This document shows positions 17,256 through 26,951 of a stretch of 64,000 bases of DNA, piece after piece. Numbering within the stretch: position 1 is the stretch's first letter; every line of letters begins with the position of its first letter. The notes below the pieces were generated by a model that was not told the origin of the DNA, searched no databases, and saw nothing but the letters and a program-made list of their open reading frames with translations. The position numbers and the translations under genes were made by a program. The stretch comes from Intestinibacter bartlettii (GTDB lineage: Bacteria > Bacillota > Clostridia > Peptostreptococcales > Peptostreptococcaceae): the NCBI RefSeq assembly GCF_000154445.1, contig NZ_DS499558.1; one strand, written 5' to 3'.

Positions 17256-17996
17256 ATGGAAAATGTAATTGAAGTAAAACATTTAAATAAATCATTTGGG
17301 ACACATGAAGTCTTAAAAGATATAGATTTTTCTGTTAGTAAGGGTGAAGTTGTTTGTATAATAGGTTCTTCTGGTTCTGGAAAATCAACTCTTCTTCGTT
17401 GTATAAATTTATTGGAAACACCTAGTGGTGGAGAAATAATATACAAAGGTGAAAATATATTAGATGCAAAACATGACATTTATAAATACCGTACAAAATT
17501 AGGAATGGTATTCCAACAATTTAACTTATTTAATAACCATGATGTATTAAGCAACTGTACTGTTGGCCAAATTAAAGTTTTAAAACGTTCTAAAAAAGAA
17601 GCTGAAGAAGTAGCTATGAAATATTTAAAAATCGTTGGTATGGATAGTTTCATAAATGCTAAACCGAAACAACTATCTGGTGGGCAAAAACAACGTGTTG
17701 CTATTGCAAGAGCACTTTCAATGGAACCGGATGTTATATTATTCGACGAACCGACTTCTGCCCTTGACCCAGAAATGGTTGGAGAAGTTCTAAAAGTTAT
17801 GAAAGAATTAGCTGATACAGGTCTTACAATGTTAGTTGTTACACACGAAATGGGATTCGCAAAAGAAGTTTCTGATAGAGTTGTATTTATGGATAAGGGT
17901 GTAATTGCTGAAGAAGGAAGCCCTGACCAAATATTCAATAATCCAGTTCAAGAACGTACTCGTGAATTCTTAAAACGTACTTTAAAGAAAGATTAG
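17256..17996 (+). CDS. Polar amino-acid ABC transporter, ATPase
   Basis: Energising subunit of the amino-acid importer, 246 residues. Walker A is GSSGSGKST (37-45), the Q-loop is in VFQQFNLF, the signature is LSGGQKQRV (about 146-154), Walker B is VILFDEP, and the switch His is in VVTHEMGFA. Closest in pattern to GlnQ/HisP-type ATPases. GGAGG precedes the ATG. A terminator follows at 18047-18075, closing the three-gene operon. Confidence 0.95.
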   Translation: MENVIEVKHLNKSFGTHEVLKDIDFSVSKGEVVCIIGSSGSGKSTLLRCINLLETPSGGEIIYKGENILDAKHDIYKYRTKLGMVFQQFNLFNNHDVLSNCTVGQIKVLKRSKKEAEEVAMKYLKIVGMDSFINAKPKQLSGGQKQRVAIARALSMEPDVILFDEPTSALDPEMVGEVLKVMKELADTGLTMLVVTHEMGFAKEVSDRVVFMDKGVIAEEGSPDQIFNNPVQERTREFLKRTLKKD

Positions 17997-18046
17997 TAGA
18001 TAAATTAAATTCGATAAGAAATAAATTTTATTTATATAAAGAAAGG

Positions 18047-18075
18047 AACAGCGGTATATATGCCGCTGTTTTTTA
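18047..18075 (+). terminator. Terminator of the amino-acid ABC operon
   Basis: aacagcgg and ccgctgtt arms with a short AT loop, then TTTTTT. Confidence 0.88.
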
Positions 18076-18252
18076 TTTATTAAATTTAATGTTAATAGTA
18101 TGTTAATGAAAGGAGAAACTTTTGTAAAAAAACTAACATATAAATTTAATTATATAACAAAAGATATTCTAATATATGGTATTATAAATATGACATTACT
18201 TTAATACTCAATTTATGCTCAACAAATTTTTATCCATAAGGAGGAATAAAAA

Positions 18253-19191
18253 ATGGAGTCAGTTTTAATTATGGGTGGAAGTGATTTTATAGGTAAATCA
18301 CTTGCTAAACATTTTATAAAACATCAACATAAAGTAGATGTTTTGACAACAGGACGCGTGGATTATGAAGGGGTAAACAGACATTTTTCATGTGATAGAA
18401 AAAATATAGAAGAATTAGAAAAGGCCCTAAAAGACAATGAATACACATATATTTACGATATGACAGTATTTTTGAAATCAGAAATAGAAGACTTATTTAA
18501 ATTTGTTAACAGAGATACATTAAAAAAATATGTTGTATTATCTTCATCAGTCGTTTATAAAGAATCAGAAAAATATATATCTGAAGATGGAGAAAAGGAG
18601 TTAAATCCAGCGTATGGAAAATATGGAATAGAAAAAGTGCAAGCTGAACACTATATCATAGATAGTGATATTCCATACATAATAATCAGACCAACTCATA
18701 TTTATGGACCAGAAAATAATTTATATAGGGAAACATATTTCTTTGATAGAATCAGAGAAGGTAAAGCAATTCCTGTACCTAGCGATAGAAATGAACCAGT
18801 GTTAAATCAATTTATCTATATTGATGATTTTGTGAGGGTATTATATAGTTTGACAAAAAATGATAAAGTTAGGGAAATTTATAATGTTTCTACACCTCAA
18901 AATATTACATGGAAAAAATTTATAGAGACATGTGGTGAGGTTATGGGTAAAGAACCGATAATAAAATATGTAGATTCGGATAAAATAAAAATAAAAGAAA
19001 GAAGTTATTTCCCATTTAAAAATACCAGTTGCATACTAGAAATTGAAAAATTAATAGATCATGGACTTTATATACCTAATATATTACTTGAAAAAGGTCT
19101 TAGAAAAACTTACGAATGGTATATTAAGAAAAAACCAAGAATGAATGATGAAAAAATGGTAGAGGTAGAACAAGTTTTGAAAATAGTATAA
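18253..19191 (+). CDS. NAD(P)-dependent epimerase/dehydratase-like protein
   Basis: Extended short-chain dehydrogenase/reductase of 312 residues. The nucleotide-binding glycine motif is GGSDFIG (about residues 8-14). SSSVVY and the catalytic YGIEK (Y and K of YxxxK) are present. RPTHIYGPENN matches the substrate-side loop of nucleotide-sugar epimerases. No sugar or cell-wall genes lie nearby, so the substrate is unknown. AGGAGG precedes the ATG. The C-terminus is Lys/Glu-rich. It appears to be a stand-alone gene, ended by the hairpin at 19268. Confidence 0.82.
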   Translation: MESVLIMGGSDFIGKSLAKHFIKHQHKVDVLTTGRVDYEGVNRHFSCDRKNIEELEKALKDNEYTYIYDMTVFLKSEIEDLFKFVNRDTLKKYVVLSSSVVYKESEKYISEDGEKELNPAYGKYGIEKVQAEHYIIDSDIPYIIIRPTHIYGPENNLYRETYFFDRIREGKAIPVPSDRNEPVLNQFIYIDDFVRVLYSLTKNDKVREIYNVSTPQNITWKKFIETCGEVMGKEPIIKYVDSDKIKIKERSYFPFKNTSCILEIEKLIDHGLYIPNILLEKGLRKTYEWYIKKKPRMNDEKMVEVEQVLKIV

Positions 19192-19267
19192 ATTTATATT
19201 AAATATTTTGAATTATTTACAAAAAAAGGTAATTAATATATAATCTAAATATATTTGGATATTATAG

Positions 19268-19295
19268 CGTCTAAAGAAAGTCTTTAGGCGTTTTT
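19268..19295 (+). terminator. Terminator before luxS
   Basis: 10-bp arms (19268-19277 and 19281-19290), 3-nt loop, TTTTT. Confidence 0.85.
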
Positions 19296-19329
19296 CTATA
19301 TTAAAAAAGTTTGAAAGGGAGAGATTTAA

Positions 19330-19785
19330 ATGGAAAAAGTAGAAAGTTTTAAATTAGATCACAACAAGGTAAAAGCACCTTTTGTAAGAAAATGCTGCGT
19401 ATTAGATGGAAATATGGGGGATAAGGTAAGTAAATTCGATTTAAGATTTTTACAACCTAATAAAGAAGCTTTTGGAACAGCGGCTATGCATGGATTAGAA
19501 CATTTATTAGCAACATATTTAAGAGAAGAATTAGAGGGACTTATAGACTTATCCCCAATGGGATGCAGAACAGGATTCTATCTTGTAATGTGGGGAGATG
19601 TTGAAGCAAAAACTGTTAAAGAAGGTTTAGAAAGAGCATTAGAAAAAGTTTTAAAAGCTGAAGAAATGATAGCTGCAACTTCTGTTGAATGTGGAAATTA
19701 CAGAGATTTATCATTATTTGGTGCAAAAGAATATGCTAAATATGTATTGGATAAAGGATTTTCACTAAACATATATGGTGAATAA
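19330..19785 (+). CDS. luxS: S-ribosylhomocysteine lyase (LuxS)
   Basis: Cleaves S-ribosylhomocysteine to homocysteine and DPD, the AI-2 precursor, in the activated methyl cycle. The metal site is H54, H58 (HGLEH) and C121 (ECGNYRDL). The catalytic cysteine is C80 (MGCRTGF) and the general base is E57. The 151-residue length is normal. It lies directly upstream of the two methionine-synthase genes, so the homocysteine produced feeds remethylation. This is consistent with one luxS-metH operon. Confidence 0.97.
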   Translation: MEKVESFKLDHNKVKAPFVRKCCVLDGNMGDKVSKFDLRFLQPNKEAFGTAAMHGLEHLLATYLREELEGLIDLSPMGCRTGFYLVMWGDVEAKTVKEGLERALEKVLKAEEMIAATSVECGNYRDLSLFGAKEYAKYVLDKGFSLNIYGE

Positions 19786-19832
19786 TTAGAATATTTAAAA
19801 TAAATAATATATCATAATGTATATGGAGATAA

Positions 19833-20567
19833 TTGATAAAAATGATAGGAAATCAAGAAAATATAATATCAAGTGTAACAGTAGAAAAATCTGAAGTACT
19901 TAGATATTTAGGACACAATGGACAAGAAATAGATAATGACTTAAATTCTAAAATAAATCAATGTATTAAAGAAACAAAAAATGAGATTGATACAAAATAT
20001 GTATATCAAATATATGATATAAAAAAAGATTTAAATTTAAATACTGTTCAATTTGAAAATACAAATTTAATATTAAAAAGTAAAGATATAAGTGAATTGC
20101 TTCGAGATTGTGACAAATGTGTATTGATGTGTGCTACTCTTGGATTTAATATCGAAAAAAATATAAGAAGATATAGTTATAATAACCTTACTAAAGGAAT
20201 TATAATTGATGCATGTGCTACAACTTCTATCGAAGAGGTATGTGATTTAGTGCAAGATAGTATTTTAGATAAAGTAGCTAAAGAGGAAAAATCTCTTACA
20301 ATGAGATATAGCCCAGGCTATGGTGATTTAGATATTAGTGCTAATAGAGATATATTAAATGTACTCGATGCACATAGAAAAATAGGAGTTACTGTTACGA
20401 ATACAGGAATTATGATTCCTAGAAAATCAGTAGTAGCATTGATTGGTATAACAAATGAAAAAATAGGAAAAGTTAAACGAACATGTGAAAACTGTTCAAA
20501 TAGATTTAACTGTGAATATAGAAGAAAGGCTGATGGTTGTGGAGGTAAGACAATATATACAAGATAA
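19833..20567 (+). CDS. Stand-alone methionine synthase activation (AdoMet-binding) domain protein
   Basis: Corresponds to the C-terminal reactivation domain of MetH, encoded here as a separate protein of 241-244 residues. The AdoMet-site motif RYSPGYGD (about residues 151-158) is intact, followed by ANRDILNVL. A C-terminal cysteine cluster (CENCSNRFNC, DGCGG) is typical of the clostridial stand-alone version. It would re-methylate oxidised cobalamin on the neighbouring MetH. The start is uncertain: TTG 19833 lies 4 nt after GGAG, while ATG 19842 has a long 13-nt spacing. The 3' end overlaps metH by 35 bp, pointing to translational coupling. Confidence 0.88.
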   Translation: MIKMIGNQENIISSVTVEKSEVLRYLGHNGQEIDNDLNSKINQCIKETKNEIDTKYVYQIYDIKKDLNLNTVQFENTNLILKSKDISELLRDCDKCVLMCATLGFNIEKNIRRYSYNNLTKGIIIDACATTSIEEVCDLVQDSILDKVAKEEKSLTMRYSPGYGDLDISANRDILNVLDAHRKIGVTVTNTGIMIPRKSVVALIGITNEKIGKVKRTCENCSNRFNCEYRRKADGCGGKTIYTR

Positions 20568-22923
20568 TATACTAATATTTGATGGGGCAATGGGGACAAT
20601 GCTTCAAGGTAGGGGGCTACAAGCAGGACAAAATCCTGAAGCATTTGGATTTGATAATCCAGATGTATTAGTTGATATACACAAAGAATATTTTAAAGCA
20701 GGGGCAAATGTTGCAACTACGGATACTTTTGGGTGTAATGAATTAAAATTACCACAAGGATATGAGTTAGAAAAAGTAATAGATTCAGCAATAAAATCTG
20801 CTAAAAAGGCGGCATCATTAGTTGACAACGGAAAACAAAAATATGTAGCTCTTGATATCGGTCCAATAGGTGAGATGTTAGAGCCAATGGGAACACTTAG
20901 TTTTGATAGAGCATATGAAATATTCAAAAGACAGATGGTGCAAGGTGAAAAATCTGGTGCAGACATAATAGTCATTGAGACTATGATGGATTTATATGAA
21001 ATCAAGGCTGCATTACTTGCTGCAAAAGAAAATACTAATTTACCTGTTTTCTGTACTATGACTTTTGATGAAAATGGAAGAAGTTTCACAGGGTGTTTAC
21101 CAGAAAGTATGGTAGTTACATTACAAGGATTAGGTGCAGATGCAATAGGTGTGAACTGTTCACTAGGCCCAGATTTATTAATTCCAATAGTTGAAAAAAT
21201 AATTAAAAGAGCTACTATTCCAGTAATGGTACAAGCTAATGCAGGATTACCATGTATCAAGTGTGGTGAAACTGTATATGAAATGACAGCAGGACAATTT
21301 TTAGAAGGCGCATCTAAGTTTGCAAAAATGGGTGCAAAAATAATTGGTGGATGCTGTGGTACAAATCCAGAATTTATAAAAGCATTAGCTGAAAATATAA
21401 AAGATGTTGAAGTAGAACCTTTAGAAAAAAATCTAGAATGTGTAGTTTGTTCTCCTTCAAAAATTCTTGAAATATCTGGACCTACAATAATGGGAGAAAG
21501 ATTAAATCCAACAGGAAGAAAACCACTACAAGATGCATTAATAAACGGTGATTTAGACTATGTAGTAAGTCTTGGACTTGATCAAATAGAAGAAGGCGCT
21601 GAAATCTTAAATATGAATGTAGGACTTCCTGAAATAGACGAAAAGGTTATGATGCCTAAAGTTATAAAGACGTTACAAGAGATTATAAACGTACCGATAC
21701 AACTTGACTCATCTAACGTAGAGGCATTAGAACAAGGTCTTAGATATTATAATGGAAGAACAATAGTTAACTCTGTGAATGGAAAAGAAGAAGCATTAAA
21801 TAAAATCCTTCCAATCGTTAAAAAATACGGTGCAGGTTTAGTTGGATTAACATTAGACGAGAATGGAATTCCAAAAACAGCAGAAGGAAGATTTGAAATA
21901 GCTAAAAAAATAGTTGAAAGAGCAGAAAGTTATGGAATAAGAAGACAAGATATATTTATAGATTGTTTATCATTAACTGTATCTGCACAACAAGAAGAGG
22001 CAATGGAAACTATAAAAGCTATAAGAATGGTAAAAGAAAATTTAGGGTGTAAAACTATTTTAGGAGTTTCAAATATATCATTTGGAGTACCTAACAGAAG
22101 AGCGTTAAATTCAACATTCTTAAATCTAGCTTTAGGGGCTGGACTTGATTTAGCGATAATAAATACATCAGAAGAAGTTATGATGGAATCTATGTATGCT
22201 TATAGAGTAATAAATAATATAGATAAAGGTTGCGAAAAATATATAAAAAAATATATGGATGCTCCAAAATCATCAAACAGTAAAACATCAAATAATGATT
22301 CAAAGGAAATGTCTTTAGATATTCTTGTTGAAAGAGGTTTAAAAGATGAAACAAAAGAATTAACAAATAAATTACTTGAAGAACATGATGGACATTATAT
22401 ATTAGATAAAATATTAATACCCGCTCTTGATAAAATTGGAGTAAAATACGATAATGGAGAAATATTCCTTCCACAAATGATACAAGCAGCAGAGACAATA
22501 AAAGTTTCATTAAATATTATAAAAGACAAATTAAGTGTTAATACTGATAGTAATGAGACAAAAGGAAAAATAATAGTTGCTACTGTAAAGGGAGATATTC
22601 ATGATATTGGTAAAAATATAGTAAAAATAATGCTAGAAAATTATGGATATGAAGTTATAGACCTAGGAAAAGATGTTCCGATAGAAACAGTAGTAGAAAC
22701 AGCAAAGAAACAAAATATTAAGTTGATAGGTTTAAGTGCTCTAATGACAACGACTGTACAGAATATGAAGGACACAATTAAAGCTATAAGAGAGTCTGGA
22801 ATTGATGCAAAAGTTATAGTCGGAGGGGCAGTTTTAACAGAAGAATATGCTAAAAAAATAGATGCAGACTACTATGCAAAGGACGCAAAAAGTTCTGTTG
22901 AGATAGCAAAACTGACTTTTTAA
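20533..22923 (+). CDS. metH: Cobalamin-dependent methionine synthase lacking the activation domain
   Basis: Transfers methyl from methyltetrahydrofolate via cobalamin to homocysteine. Domains in order: homocysteine methyltransferase barrel (about 10-300; zinc cysteines in GVNCSLGP and GGCCGTNP), pterin-binding barrel (about 320-580; GERLNPTGRK), helical cap (about 600-665), and a B12 Rossmann domain with DIHDIG, H690 being the cobalt ligand. At about 796 residues it ends after the B12 domain; the activation domain is the preceding gene. ATG 20533 is preferred, with AAAGG 4 nt upstream; GTG 20539 is possible. Both lie inside the previous gene. Confidence 0.95.
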   Translation: MVVEVRQYIQDNILIFDGAMGTMLQGRGLQAGQNPEAFGFDNPDVLVDIHKEYFKAGANVATTDTFGCNELKLPQGYELEKVIDSAIKSAKKAASLVDNGKQKYVALDIGPIGEMLEPMGTLSFDRAYEIFKRQMVQGEKSGADIIVIETMMDLYEIKAALLAAKENTNLPVFCTMTFDENGRSFTGCLPESMVVTLQGLGADAIGVNCSLGPDLLIPIVEKIIKRATIPVMVQANAGLPCIKCGETVYEMTAGQFLEGASKFAKMGAKIIGGCCGTNPEFIKALAENIKDVEVEPLEKNLECVVCSPSKILEISGPTIMGERLNPTGRKPLQDALINGDLDYVVSLGLDQIEEGAEILNMNVGLPEIDEKVMMPKVIKTLQEIINVPIQLDSSNVEALEQGLRYYNGRTIVNSVNGKEEALNKILPIVKKYGAGLVGLTLDENGIPKTAEGRFEIAKKIVERAESYGIRRQDIFIDCLSLTVSAQQEEAMETIKAIRMVKENLGCKTILGVSNISFGVPNRRALNSTFLNLALGAGLDLAIINTSEEVMMESMYAYRVINNIDKGCEKYIKKYMDAPKSSNSKTSNNDSKEMSLDILVERGLKDETKELTNKLLEEHDGHYILDKILIPALDKIGVKYDNGEIFLPQMIQAAETIKVSLNIIKDKLSVNTDSNETKGKIIVATVKGDIHDIGKNIVKIMLENYGYEVIDLGKDVPIETVVETAKKQNIKLIGLSALMTTTVQNMKDTIKAIRESGIDAKVIVGGAVLTEEYAKKIDADYYAKDAKSSVEIAKLTF

Positions 22924-23106
22924 AAAATAATGTGGAAATCAAGTATAAAAGTATGTTAAAATATAAAAGATATTTAAGGGAATAAATTTATTTTTCCACT
23001 TAAATAATATAGCAAAATGTGCTATTATATTGAATATAGGTCATTAATTTAGAAGTTTATATAAATTTTAATTAATGATGTTAAATTAAAAATTTCTCGT
23101 CAACAC

Positions 23107-23135
23107 AAAAAGAGGCTATGTGATAGCCTCTTTTT
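23107..23135. terminator. Bidirectional terminator between metH and the chromate-transporter genes
   Basis: Perfect 12-bp stem (23107-23118 and 23124-23135) with A run on one side and T run on the other, between converging genes. Confidence 0.92.
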
Positions 23136-23152
23136 GTTTTGTAAAAAATAAT

Positions 23153-23719
23153 TTAAAACGATAATAAAATACCAACTACTGCAGAAAGAGCTATATATAT
23201 AACTGGATGCTTTTTTGTATATTTTATTAAGAAGAATAATATGAGTGCAAAAATAATAGATTTAAAGTTAAATAGATCTATAAGTTTTGAACTAATATTA
23301 AATTTATCAACATAAAACATAGTTATTTCTACAACACCCCAACAAGCTCCAACAATTAAACCTGTAGAAGTTGGTCTTATTGTATGGAAAACTGCCTCTA
23401 CATATGGATTTTCCTTAAATTTATTTAAAAATTTAGAGATAATAATTATTATAACTACTGCTGGACAAACTAATCCTAAAGTTGCAATTATTCCTCCAGA
23501 AATTCCCGATACTGAAAAACCAACATAAGTAGCCATATTTACACCTAAAGGACCTGGTGTAGATTCAGAAACAGCTATCATATTAGTTAAATCACTTCTT
23601 GAAAACCATCCAGTACTTTCGCTTATATTATATAAAAATGGCATTGTGGCAAGACCACCACCAATTGCAAAAAGGCCAGTTTTAAAAAACTCATAAAATA
23701 ATCTAACAAGTATTAACAT
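23153..23719 (-). CDS. Chromate transporter family protein, second half (CHR domain)
   Basis: Membrane protein of 188 residues carrying one CHR domain: FKTGLFAIGGGLATMPFL, then STPGPLGVNMATYVG, and about five spans. In the short-chain CHR family two such proteins form the equivalent of one full ChrA. Its start overlaps the end of the partner gene by 7 bp. Chromate efflux is known for the family, but the natural substrate in an anaerobe is unknown. The divergently oriented LysR gene at 24445 is the likely regulator. Confidence 0.87.
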   Translation of the reverse strand: MLILVRLFYEFFKTGLFAIGGGLATMPFLYNISESTGWFSRSDLTNMIAVSESTPGPLGVNMATYVGFSVSGISGGIIATLGLVCPAVVIIIIISKFLNKFKENPYVEAVFHTIRPTSTGLIVGACWGVVEITMFYVDKFNISSKLIDLFNFKSIIFALILFFLIKYTKKHPVIYIALSAVVGILLSF

Positions 23720-24261
23720 TCTTCTTTACCTCCTCTAAATTTATAAATTAGAGCTCCTATAACTCCAGAGATAATTATATAGATAATAGGAGATAAGCTT
23801 GTAACTATTGATAATATTGAAACAGCTATAAATATAGCAAAAGTCAATTTATCAACTATAGATTTTTTACCAAGTTTAATAATAGCATTTAAAATTAATA
23901 CACATACACAAACTCTGACACCATTAAATGCATGGATTACAATTGGTAAGTCGGCGAAGTTAGTAAGAAATGCAGCAATTAACGTGATAATTATTACTGA
24001 TGGTGTTATTACTCCTAAAGTAGCTATAATCCCGCCGATAATACCAGCTATTTTATAACCAATAAAAGTAGCAACATTAACAGCTATAACTCCAGGTGTA
24101 CATTGACCTATAGCATAATAATCCATTAATTCCTCTTCTGTAGTCCATTTTTTATTTTCGGCGACCTCTCTTTGTAAAATTGGTAACATTGCATATCCAC
24201 CGCCAAATGTTAAACCCCCAATTCGTGCGAAGGTTAAAAATAAGTCGAGTAAAATATTCAT
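23713..24261 (-). CDS. Chromate transporter family protein, first half (CHR domain)
   Basis: Membrane protein of 182 residues with one CHR domain: FARIGGLTFGGGYAMLPIL and GQCTPGVIAVNVATFIG. It partners the protein encoded by the overlapping downstream gene. The pair is transcribed away from a LysR regulator, with a palindrome between them (24345-24361). AAGGGG precedes the ATG on the minus strand. Function beyond the family name is unproven. Confidence 0.87.
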   Translation of the reverse strand: MNILLDLFLTFARIGGLTFGGGYAMLPILQREVAENKKWTTEEELMDYYAIGQCTPGVIAVNVATFIGYKIAGIIGGIIATLGVITPSVIIITLIAAFLTNFADLPIVIHAFNGVRVCVCVLILNAIIKLGKKSIVDKLTFAIFIAVSILSIVTSLSPIIYIIISGVIGALIYKFRGGKEEC

Positions 24262-24344
24262 ATTAAAAATCCCCTTCCTAAAGTTTATAAGAAAATTTTA
24301 GCATAGTTATATATATATTAAAAATATATAATAAATATAGGTAA

Positions 24345-24361
24345 TATACTTTTTTAGTATA
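24345..24361. promoter_or_regulatory. Candidate LysR-type operator
   Basis: Perfect inverted repeat TATACT-N5-AGTATA in the intergenic region between the chromate-transporter genes and the divergent LysR gene. It satisfies the T-N11-A shape typical of LysR sites. Confidence 0.5.
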
Positions 24362-24444
24362 GTTAAAATAAAAGTAAATTTTATTTAGTTTTTGTAGGCT
24401 ATAGAAAAATATGCTTGTTCAAAAATTATAAGAGGGGGATTGAG

Positions 24445-25323
24445 ATGGATATAAAACAACTTATAAATTTTATAACTATTGTTGAAGAGGGAAATATCAC
24501 AAAAGCAGCCCAAAAATTACATATATCACAACCACCACTAAGTAATCAATTAAAAGCTTTAGAAGCGGAACTAGGAGTAAAATTAATTGAAAGAGGAAGC
24601 AGGAAAGTTACGCTTACTGATGTTGGAAATCTTTTATATAAAAGAGGAAAAGACATGGTGAATGTATTTGAATCAACATTAAATGAGGTTGAGGATTTTA
24701 AATCTGGTATAGAAGGAGTACTAAAGATTGGAGCAGTTTCAACGTGTAATCAATTTATTCCAAATGAACTTATATCTCCATATGCAAAACAATATCCAAA
24801 GGTGAAATTTGAGTTATATGAAGGAAATACATATGAAGTTGTAGACATGATAGAAAGAGGAATTGTAGATATAGGTGTTGTGAGGACTCCTTTTAATAGT
24901 GAAAATTTATGTTGTTTAAATTTAAGAACAGAGCCGATGGTGGTTGTAGTTAATAAAAATGGTGAAAAATTCGGTTTTGAATATAGAGAAAAAATAGAGT
25001 CAAAAGATTTAGATGGAAAACCGATTGTAATATACAGAAGATATGAAAAATTAATAATGGATGTATTACAACTGAACAAAGTGAAAGCGAATATATATTG
25101 TCTTAATGACGATTCAAGAACGACAATAGCATGGGCACAAGCTGGGCTAGCAATAGGAATAGTACCTAAATCTATTATCGACAATTCAAATAAGGAAATT
25201 GAAGTTTATGAACTTGATGAAGAGGAGCTTAAAACACAAATATCAGTAGCTTGGATGGAAAATAAATATTTACCTAGAAGTGCAAGAAATTTGTTAGATA
25301 TGATTAGAAAAAGTAGCTTTTAA
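24445..25323 (+). CDS. LysR-family transcriptional regulator
   Basis: Regulator of 292 residues. The N-terminal winged helix-turn-helix runs over about residues 3-60 (QLINFITIVEEGNITKAAQ, SQPPLSNQLKALE). The C-terminal two-lobed inducer-binding domain starts near residue 90. ATG 24445 is chosen because GAGGGGGA lies 5 nt before it; an in-frame ATG at 24415 lacks a ribosome-binding site. It is transcribed divergently from the CHR pair, which it probably controls. A bidirectional terminator follows. Confidence 0.92.
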   Translation: MDIKQLINFITIVEEGNITKAAQKLHISQPPLSNQLKALEAELGVKLIERGSRKVTLTDVGNLLYKRGKDMVNVFESTLNEVEDFKSGIEGVLKIGAVSTCNQFIPNELISPYAKQYPKVKFELYEGNTYEVVDMIERGIVDIGVVRTPFNSENLCCLNLRTEPMVVVVNKNGEKFGFEYREKIESKDLDGKPIVIYRRYEKLIMDVLQLNKVKANIYCLNDDSRTTIAWAQAGLAIGIVPKSIIDNSNKEIEVYELDEEELKTQISVAWMENKYLPRSARNLLDMIRKSSF

Positions 25324-25335
25324 TATAGATAGAAA

Positions 25336-25372
25336 ATAAGTGCCGAAAAGATGTTTTTCAGCACTTATTTAT
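25336..25372. terminator. Bidirectional terminator between the LysR and aminopeptidase genes
   Basis: Arms ataagtgccgaaaa and ttttcagcacttat separated by a short loop, between converging genes. Confidence 0.8.
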
Positions 25373-25422
25373 GTGTCAAAATAAATATCTAATTTATAAA
25401 CTGAGATTAATAAATCATATTA

Positions 25423-26649
25423 TTAAAAAGCCCAGTTTCCGTCTTTAAATATTTGAATTTCCTCACCATCATGAGTAATACCAACGATATCTAAATCAGC
25501 AGAACCTACCATGAAGTCAACATGAGTAAGACTATCGTTTATTCCGTATTTATCGAAGTCTTCTGCTTTGATGTCATTTCCACCTTCTATACAAGATGAA
25601 TATGCAGAACCTATTGCAAAGTGGCAAGATGCATTTTCATCGTATAATGTGTTATAGAATACTGTATTAGTATCGGAAATTGGAGAAGAGTAAGGTACTA
25701 GAGCAATTTCACCTAAGTAATGAGAACCTTCGTCTGTTTCTATTAGATGTCTAAGAGTTTCTTCTCCTTCCTTAGCAGTGAAATCTACTATTCTACCTTT
25801 TTCGAATTTAAGTACAAAATCGTTTATTACATTTCCACCATAAACAAGTGGTTTTGTGCTTGCAAGTGTTCCATTTACTCCGTATTTGTGAGGTAAGCAG
25901 AAGATTTCTTCTGTTGGCATATTTGGATTGAATTCAATTCCATTTACATCTTTTTCACTTCCACTTTCCCAAATATGACCTTCTGGCATTTCAACAGTTA
26001 AATCAGTTATTTTTGATTTATATTTTAAAGTTTTAAATTTCTTGCTATTTAAGAAATCAGTTTTTTCCTTAAGATTATTATTATGTTCTTTCCATGCTTC
26101 AATTGGGTCATCTGTAACTCTTGAACATTTGAAAATTAAGTCCCAAAGTTTGTCCATTGCCTCTTGTTCAGAAACATCAGGGAAGATTTTTTTGGCCCAA
26201 GCAGCAGTAGGAATAGAAACGATACTCCATCTACATTTATTTGTTAAAGTATATCCACGCCATTCTTTTAATGCCTGGCCTGATACTTTTTGATACTCTG
26301 CAATTCTTTTTGGGTCTACATTTTTTAATAAATCAGGATCTTGTGCATATATAGTTAAGAATGCACCGCCTTCTTTTGCTATATCAAGATATTGGTCGGA
26401 AATCCATCTTGGGAATTCTTCGAAAGCCTCATCAGGTGCATTTAAATATTTTATTAAGCTACATTTTTCATCAGACCATTCTATATGAACATTTTTAGCT
26501 CCAGCTTTGTAAGCCTCTTCAACAACATATCTTACGTATTCAGCACATTCAATAGGTGTTCTTACAAGAAGAGTTTGTCCAGGTTGTATATTTACTCCAG
26601 TTTTAACTGCTAATTCTGCGTATTTTTGTAATTTTGTATTAAAATCCAT
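25423..26649 (-). CDS. M29-family aminopeptidase (AmpS/PepS-like)
   Basis: Cytosolic metallo-aminopeptidase of 408 residues. The family pattern is clear: KYAELAVKTGVNIQPGQTLLVRTP at the N-terminus, then the metal-site region with MPEGHIWESGSEKDVNG and the conserved ENASCHFAIGSAY near residue 340. The C-terminus HVDFMVGSADLDIVG is also typical. The start at 26649 has AAAGGAG 7 nt upstream; a longer in-frame start at 26718 has none. It is a single gene with its own terminator. Confidence 0.93.
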   Translation of the reverse strand: MDFNTKLQKYAELAVKTGVNIQPGQTLLVRTPIECAEYVRYVVEEAYKAGAKNVHIEWSDEKCSLIKYLNAPDEAFEEFPRWISDQYLDIAKEGGAFLTIYAQDPDLLKNVDPKRIAEYQKVSGQALKEWRGYTLTNKCRWSIVSIPTAAWAKKIFPDVSEQEAMDKLWDLIFKCSRVTDDPIEAWKEHNNNLKEKTDFLNSKKFKTLKYKSKITDLTVEMPEGHIWESGSEKDVNGIEFNPNMPTEEIFCLPHKYGVNGTLASTKPLVYGGNVINDFVLKFEKGRIVDFTAKEGEETLRHLIETDEGSHYLGEIALVPYSSPISDTNTVFYNTLYDENASCHFAIGSAYSSCIEGGNDIKAEDFDKYGINDSLTHVDFMVGSADLDIVGITHDGEEIQIFKDGNWAF

Positions 26650-26951
26650 AAAAAAGCTCCTTTCAATATTATGTAATTTTAAGTTTATAGTATTAAGTAT
26701 AATTCTATAAATAGCCACTCCTAAATTATACCATTGTATTTATACAAAATAATGGTTTTCTTGTTATTTATTTAGTATTATAGTAAACAAAAAATATATA
26801 CCCAAATATCAGGTTTTATGTGAAAAATATTTAGAAAATTTTAAGCATTTGAGCTCTTTAATTTGTGACATAAAAAGCATATAATATTAACATATGATAT
26901 AGTTATAATTTATACATTAAATAATATAATAAATTTAATAGGAGGAAATGG
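26650..26951. other. Divergent intergenic region, aminopeptidase and nitroreductase
   Basis: 302 bp, very AT-rich. It must carry both divergent promoters. Candidate -10 boxes are TATAAT on the minus strand (26725-26730) and TATAAT on the plus strand (26880-26885), both with weak -35 boxes. An in-frame AGGAGG precedes the nitroreductase. No larger structure was recognised. Confidence 0.4.

Noticed and set aside
20604..21260. 218-codon open frame on the minus strand
   Set aside because: It lies wholly inside metH, which has clear domain motifs; the minus-strand translation has no recognisable motif and no ribosome-binding site.
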